Made by a program: the position numbers and the translations under genes. This document shows, piece by piece, positions 62,336 to 64,000 of a stretch of DNA of 64,000 nt (positions are counted from its first letter, which is position 1; the number at the start of each line of letters is the position of its first letter). Origin of the DNA: Halomonas lysinitropha. Lineage in GTDB: Bacteria > Pseudomonadota > Gammaproteobacteria > Pseudomonadales > Halomonadaceae. Under the pieces are notes generated by a model. The model was not told the origin of the DNA. It saw only the letters and a list, made by a program, of their open reading frames with translations, and ran no database searches. Location of the stretch: assembly GCF_902500215.1 (NCBI RefSeq), contig NZ_CABVOU010000039.1, positions 434,001-498,000 of the forward strand, written 5' to 3'.

Positions 62336-63940
62336 ATGACGGATTTCAAGCTGCCCGATATCGGCGAAGGTATCGTGGAGTGTGAGGTGGTGGAGTGGCG
62401 CATCAACGAGGGTGACGTGATCGAGGAGGACCAGCCGGTGGTCGAGGTGATGACCGACAAGGCACTGGTCGAGATCACCGCACCGGAGGCGGGGCGAGTC
62501 ACCCGGCTCTATGTGCCCAAGGGCGAGATCGCCAAGGTTCATGCGCCGCTGTTTGCCTACGAGGTCGAGGAGGAGTCGGACGCGAAGGCGAAGGCTCAGC
62601 CGTCCGACTCCCACAAGGAAGAGGGCGCTCAGTCAGAGCCGGCTTCGTCGACGGCATCGTCACCCGGCAGTGCCAGCAAGGACTTTATCCTGCCGGATAT
62701 CGGCGAGGGAATCGTCGAGTGCGAGGTGGTGGAGTGGCGCATCGCCGAGGGCGACGACATCGAGGAAGACCAGCCGGTCGTGGATGTGATGACCGACAAG
62801 GCGCTGGTCGAGATCACCGCCCCCGAGGCGGGACGCGTCACCCGCTTGCACGTGGCCAAGGGCGAGATCGCCAAGGTCCACGCGCCGCTGTTCGCCTATG
62901 CCCCGGCGCACGCCGAGGAGACGAGCGAAGCCGCCGCGACCCCGTCGCCCCCCGCCGAGCCGGCCCCGCGACCGGCGAGGGCGGCGACCCCGTTGTCGGC
63001 GGCGCCGCAGGCCAGTGGCCTCGGCCCCCATGGACGGATTCCGGCGAGCCCGGCGGTACGGCGCCTGCTGCGCGAGCTGGGGTTGCGCCTCGAGGAGGTG
63101 CCGGGGTCCGGCAAGCAGGGTCGTGTGCTGAAAGAGGACGTTCAGGCCTTCCTGGAGCGCGGCGATACGAGCGCGGCGGCGTCGACATCCGCCGGGGAAG
63201 CGGCTCCTTCCGCTCGAGCATCGGCCGGCGAGGCGGAGGTGCGCGCTGAGCCGCTGCGCGGCATGCGTGCCGCCATGGCCCGCCAGATGGTGGCCTCGGC
63301 CTCGACGATCCCGCACTTCCAGTACGGCGAGGAGCTCGACGTCACCGATCTGCTGGCGATGCGCGAGCGCCTCAAGCCCGAGGCAGAGGCGCGAGGTACG
63401 AAGGTCACGTTAATGCCCTTCTTTATGAAGGCCATGGCGCTGGCGATCCGCGACTTCCCGATTCTCAACAGCCGCCTCAACGAAGCGGGCGACGAGATCC
63501 ACTACCTGCCGTCCTGCAATATCGGCATGGCCGTGGATGGCAAGGCGGGGCTGATGGTGCCCAACGTCAAGGGGGTGGAGCGGCTGACCCTGCTGGAGAT
63601 CGCCGGCGAGATCCAGCGGCTGACCGCCGGGGCGCGCGAGGGCAGGGTGGCGTCGTCCGATCTCAAGGAAGGGACCATCACCATCTCCAATATCGGGGCA
63701 CTGGGGGGGACCTATGCGGCGCCGATCATCAATGCACCGGAAGTGGCGATCGTCGCCATCGGCAAGACCCAGTGGCTGCCGCGCTTCGACGCGCAGGACA
63801 AGGTGGTCAAGCGGGCGATCATGACCGTGACCTGGGCGGGGGATCATCGCCTGATCGACGGCGGCACCATTGCCCGCTTCTGCAACGCCTGGAAGGGCTA
63901 TCTGGAAGCGCCCGAGACGATGCTGCTGCATCTGGGCTGA
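62336..63940 (+). CDS. bkdB: Branched-chain 2-oxoacid dehydrogenase E2 (lipoamide acyltransferase) with two lipoyl domains
   Basis: A 534-residue E2. Two nearly identical lipoyl domains (1-78 and ~115-190) each contain VMTDKALVEIT, with the lipoyl lysines at 42 and 155. Flexible Ala/Pro linkers lead to the E1/E3-binding domain (~235-270, ASPAVRRLLRELGLRLEEV) and the catalytic domain with GDHRLIDGG (~504). Most bacterial branched-chain E2 proteins have one lipoyl domain, so the second is a duplication. CAGGAGAG provides the ribosome site. The E3 gene is not in the window. Confidence 0.94.
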   Translation: MTDFKLPDIGEGIVECEVVEWRINEGDVIEEDQPVVEVMTDKALVEITAPEAGRVTRLYVPKGEIAKVHAPLFAYEVEEESDAKAKAQPSDSHKEEGAQSEPASSTASSPGSASKDFILPDIGEGIVECEVVEWRIAEGDDIEEDQPVVDVMTDKALVEITAPEAGRVTRLHVAKGEIAKVHAPLFAYAPAHAEETSEAAATPSPPAEPAPRPARAATPLSAAPQASGLGPHGRIPASPAVRRLLRELGLRLEEVPGSGKQGRVLKEDVQAFLERGDTSAAASTSAGEAAPSARASAGEAEVRAEPLRGMRAAMARQMVASASTIPHFQYGEELDVTDLLAMRERLKPEAEARGTKVTLMPFFMKAMALAIRDFPILNSRLNEAGDEIHYLPSCNIGMAVDGKAGLMVPNVKGVERLTLLEIAGEIQRLTAGAREGRVASSDLKEGTITISNIGALGGTYAAPIINAPEVAIVAIGKTQWLPRFDAQDKVVKRAIMTVTWAGDHRLIDGGTIARFCNAWKGYLEAPETMLLHLG

Positions 63941-64000
63941 GTCACCACCGTGGCCAGGGCGGGCGTTACGTCCCCTGGTCGTGGTCCCGAGGCAATCGCC
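63941..64000. other. Sequence after bkdB to the window edge
   Basis: Sixty bases without a recognisable gene start or terminator. Confidence 0.5.

Overview
The window is a 64 kb stretch of GC-rich chromosome. It most likely comes from a halophilic gammaproteobacterium of the Halomonas group (Halomonadaceae). That placement is inferred from gene order and content, because no rRNA is present. The supports are the gammaproteobacterial block tig-clpP-clpX-lon-hupB-ppiD, the divergent psrA/lexA pair, ppiB-lpxH next to glnS-cysS, a TRAP transporter, a phasin, an osmoprotectant ABC transporter, and many GTAG-type REP elements.

Layout, left to right. 0-7.5 kb: the 3' end of a GGDEF-EAL gene, a LysR-controlled TRAP transporter operon ending in a VanX-type dipeptidase, then purU and a CbiM-like membrane protein. 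7.5-12 kb: a REP-RAYT transposase between 84-bp repeat arrays, a lexA-dinB SOS operon, and psrA with an L,D-transpeptidase. 12-19.5 kb: a DUF4258/DUF2283 gene pair bounded by a 61-bp direct repeat, type IV pilus genes pilC, pilB and pilA with a PglL-like O-glycosylation ligase, and a phasin. 19.5-28.5 kb: a toxin-antitoxin-rich segment (YefM-YoeB, a solo HigA with a HigB remnant, RHH-RelE, HipBA) interleaved with housekeeping genes (cysQ, a TerB-like gene, a DadA-like oxidase, pyrC) and dispersed repeats. 28.4-32.4 kb: a luxS-mtnN-esterase operon, folD, and a tRNA cluster (Pro, Arg, His, His). 32.6-41.8 kb: the protein quality-control block and a decayed CobW-like GTPase gene. 42-46.8 kb: lpxH, ppiB, glnS, cysS. 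46.9-55.1 kb: a complete four-gene Wadjet type II (JetABCD) plasmid-defence operon. 55.1-64 kb: a DUF1853 gene, a YehZYXW-type osmoprotectant ABC transporter, and the E1alpha, E1beta and E2 genes of a branched-chain 2-oxoacid dehydrogenase.

The most notable locus is the intact, tightly overlapping JetABCD operon right after cysS. The most novel non-coding signal is a 152-bp dispersed element with terminal inverted repeats. It occurs three times, and the third (diverged) copy carries a compensatory change in an internal hairpin and lies in the probable glnS leader. Other structures worth following are a 166-bp near-palindromic MITE-like element between clpX and lon, a 7-bp tandem repeat next to the pilC stop codon, and a 47-bp palindromic operator ahead of hipBA.
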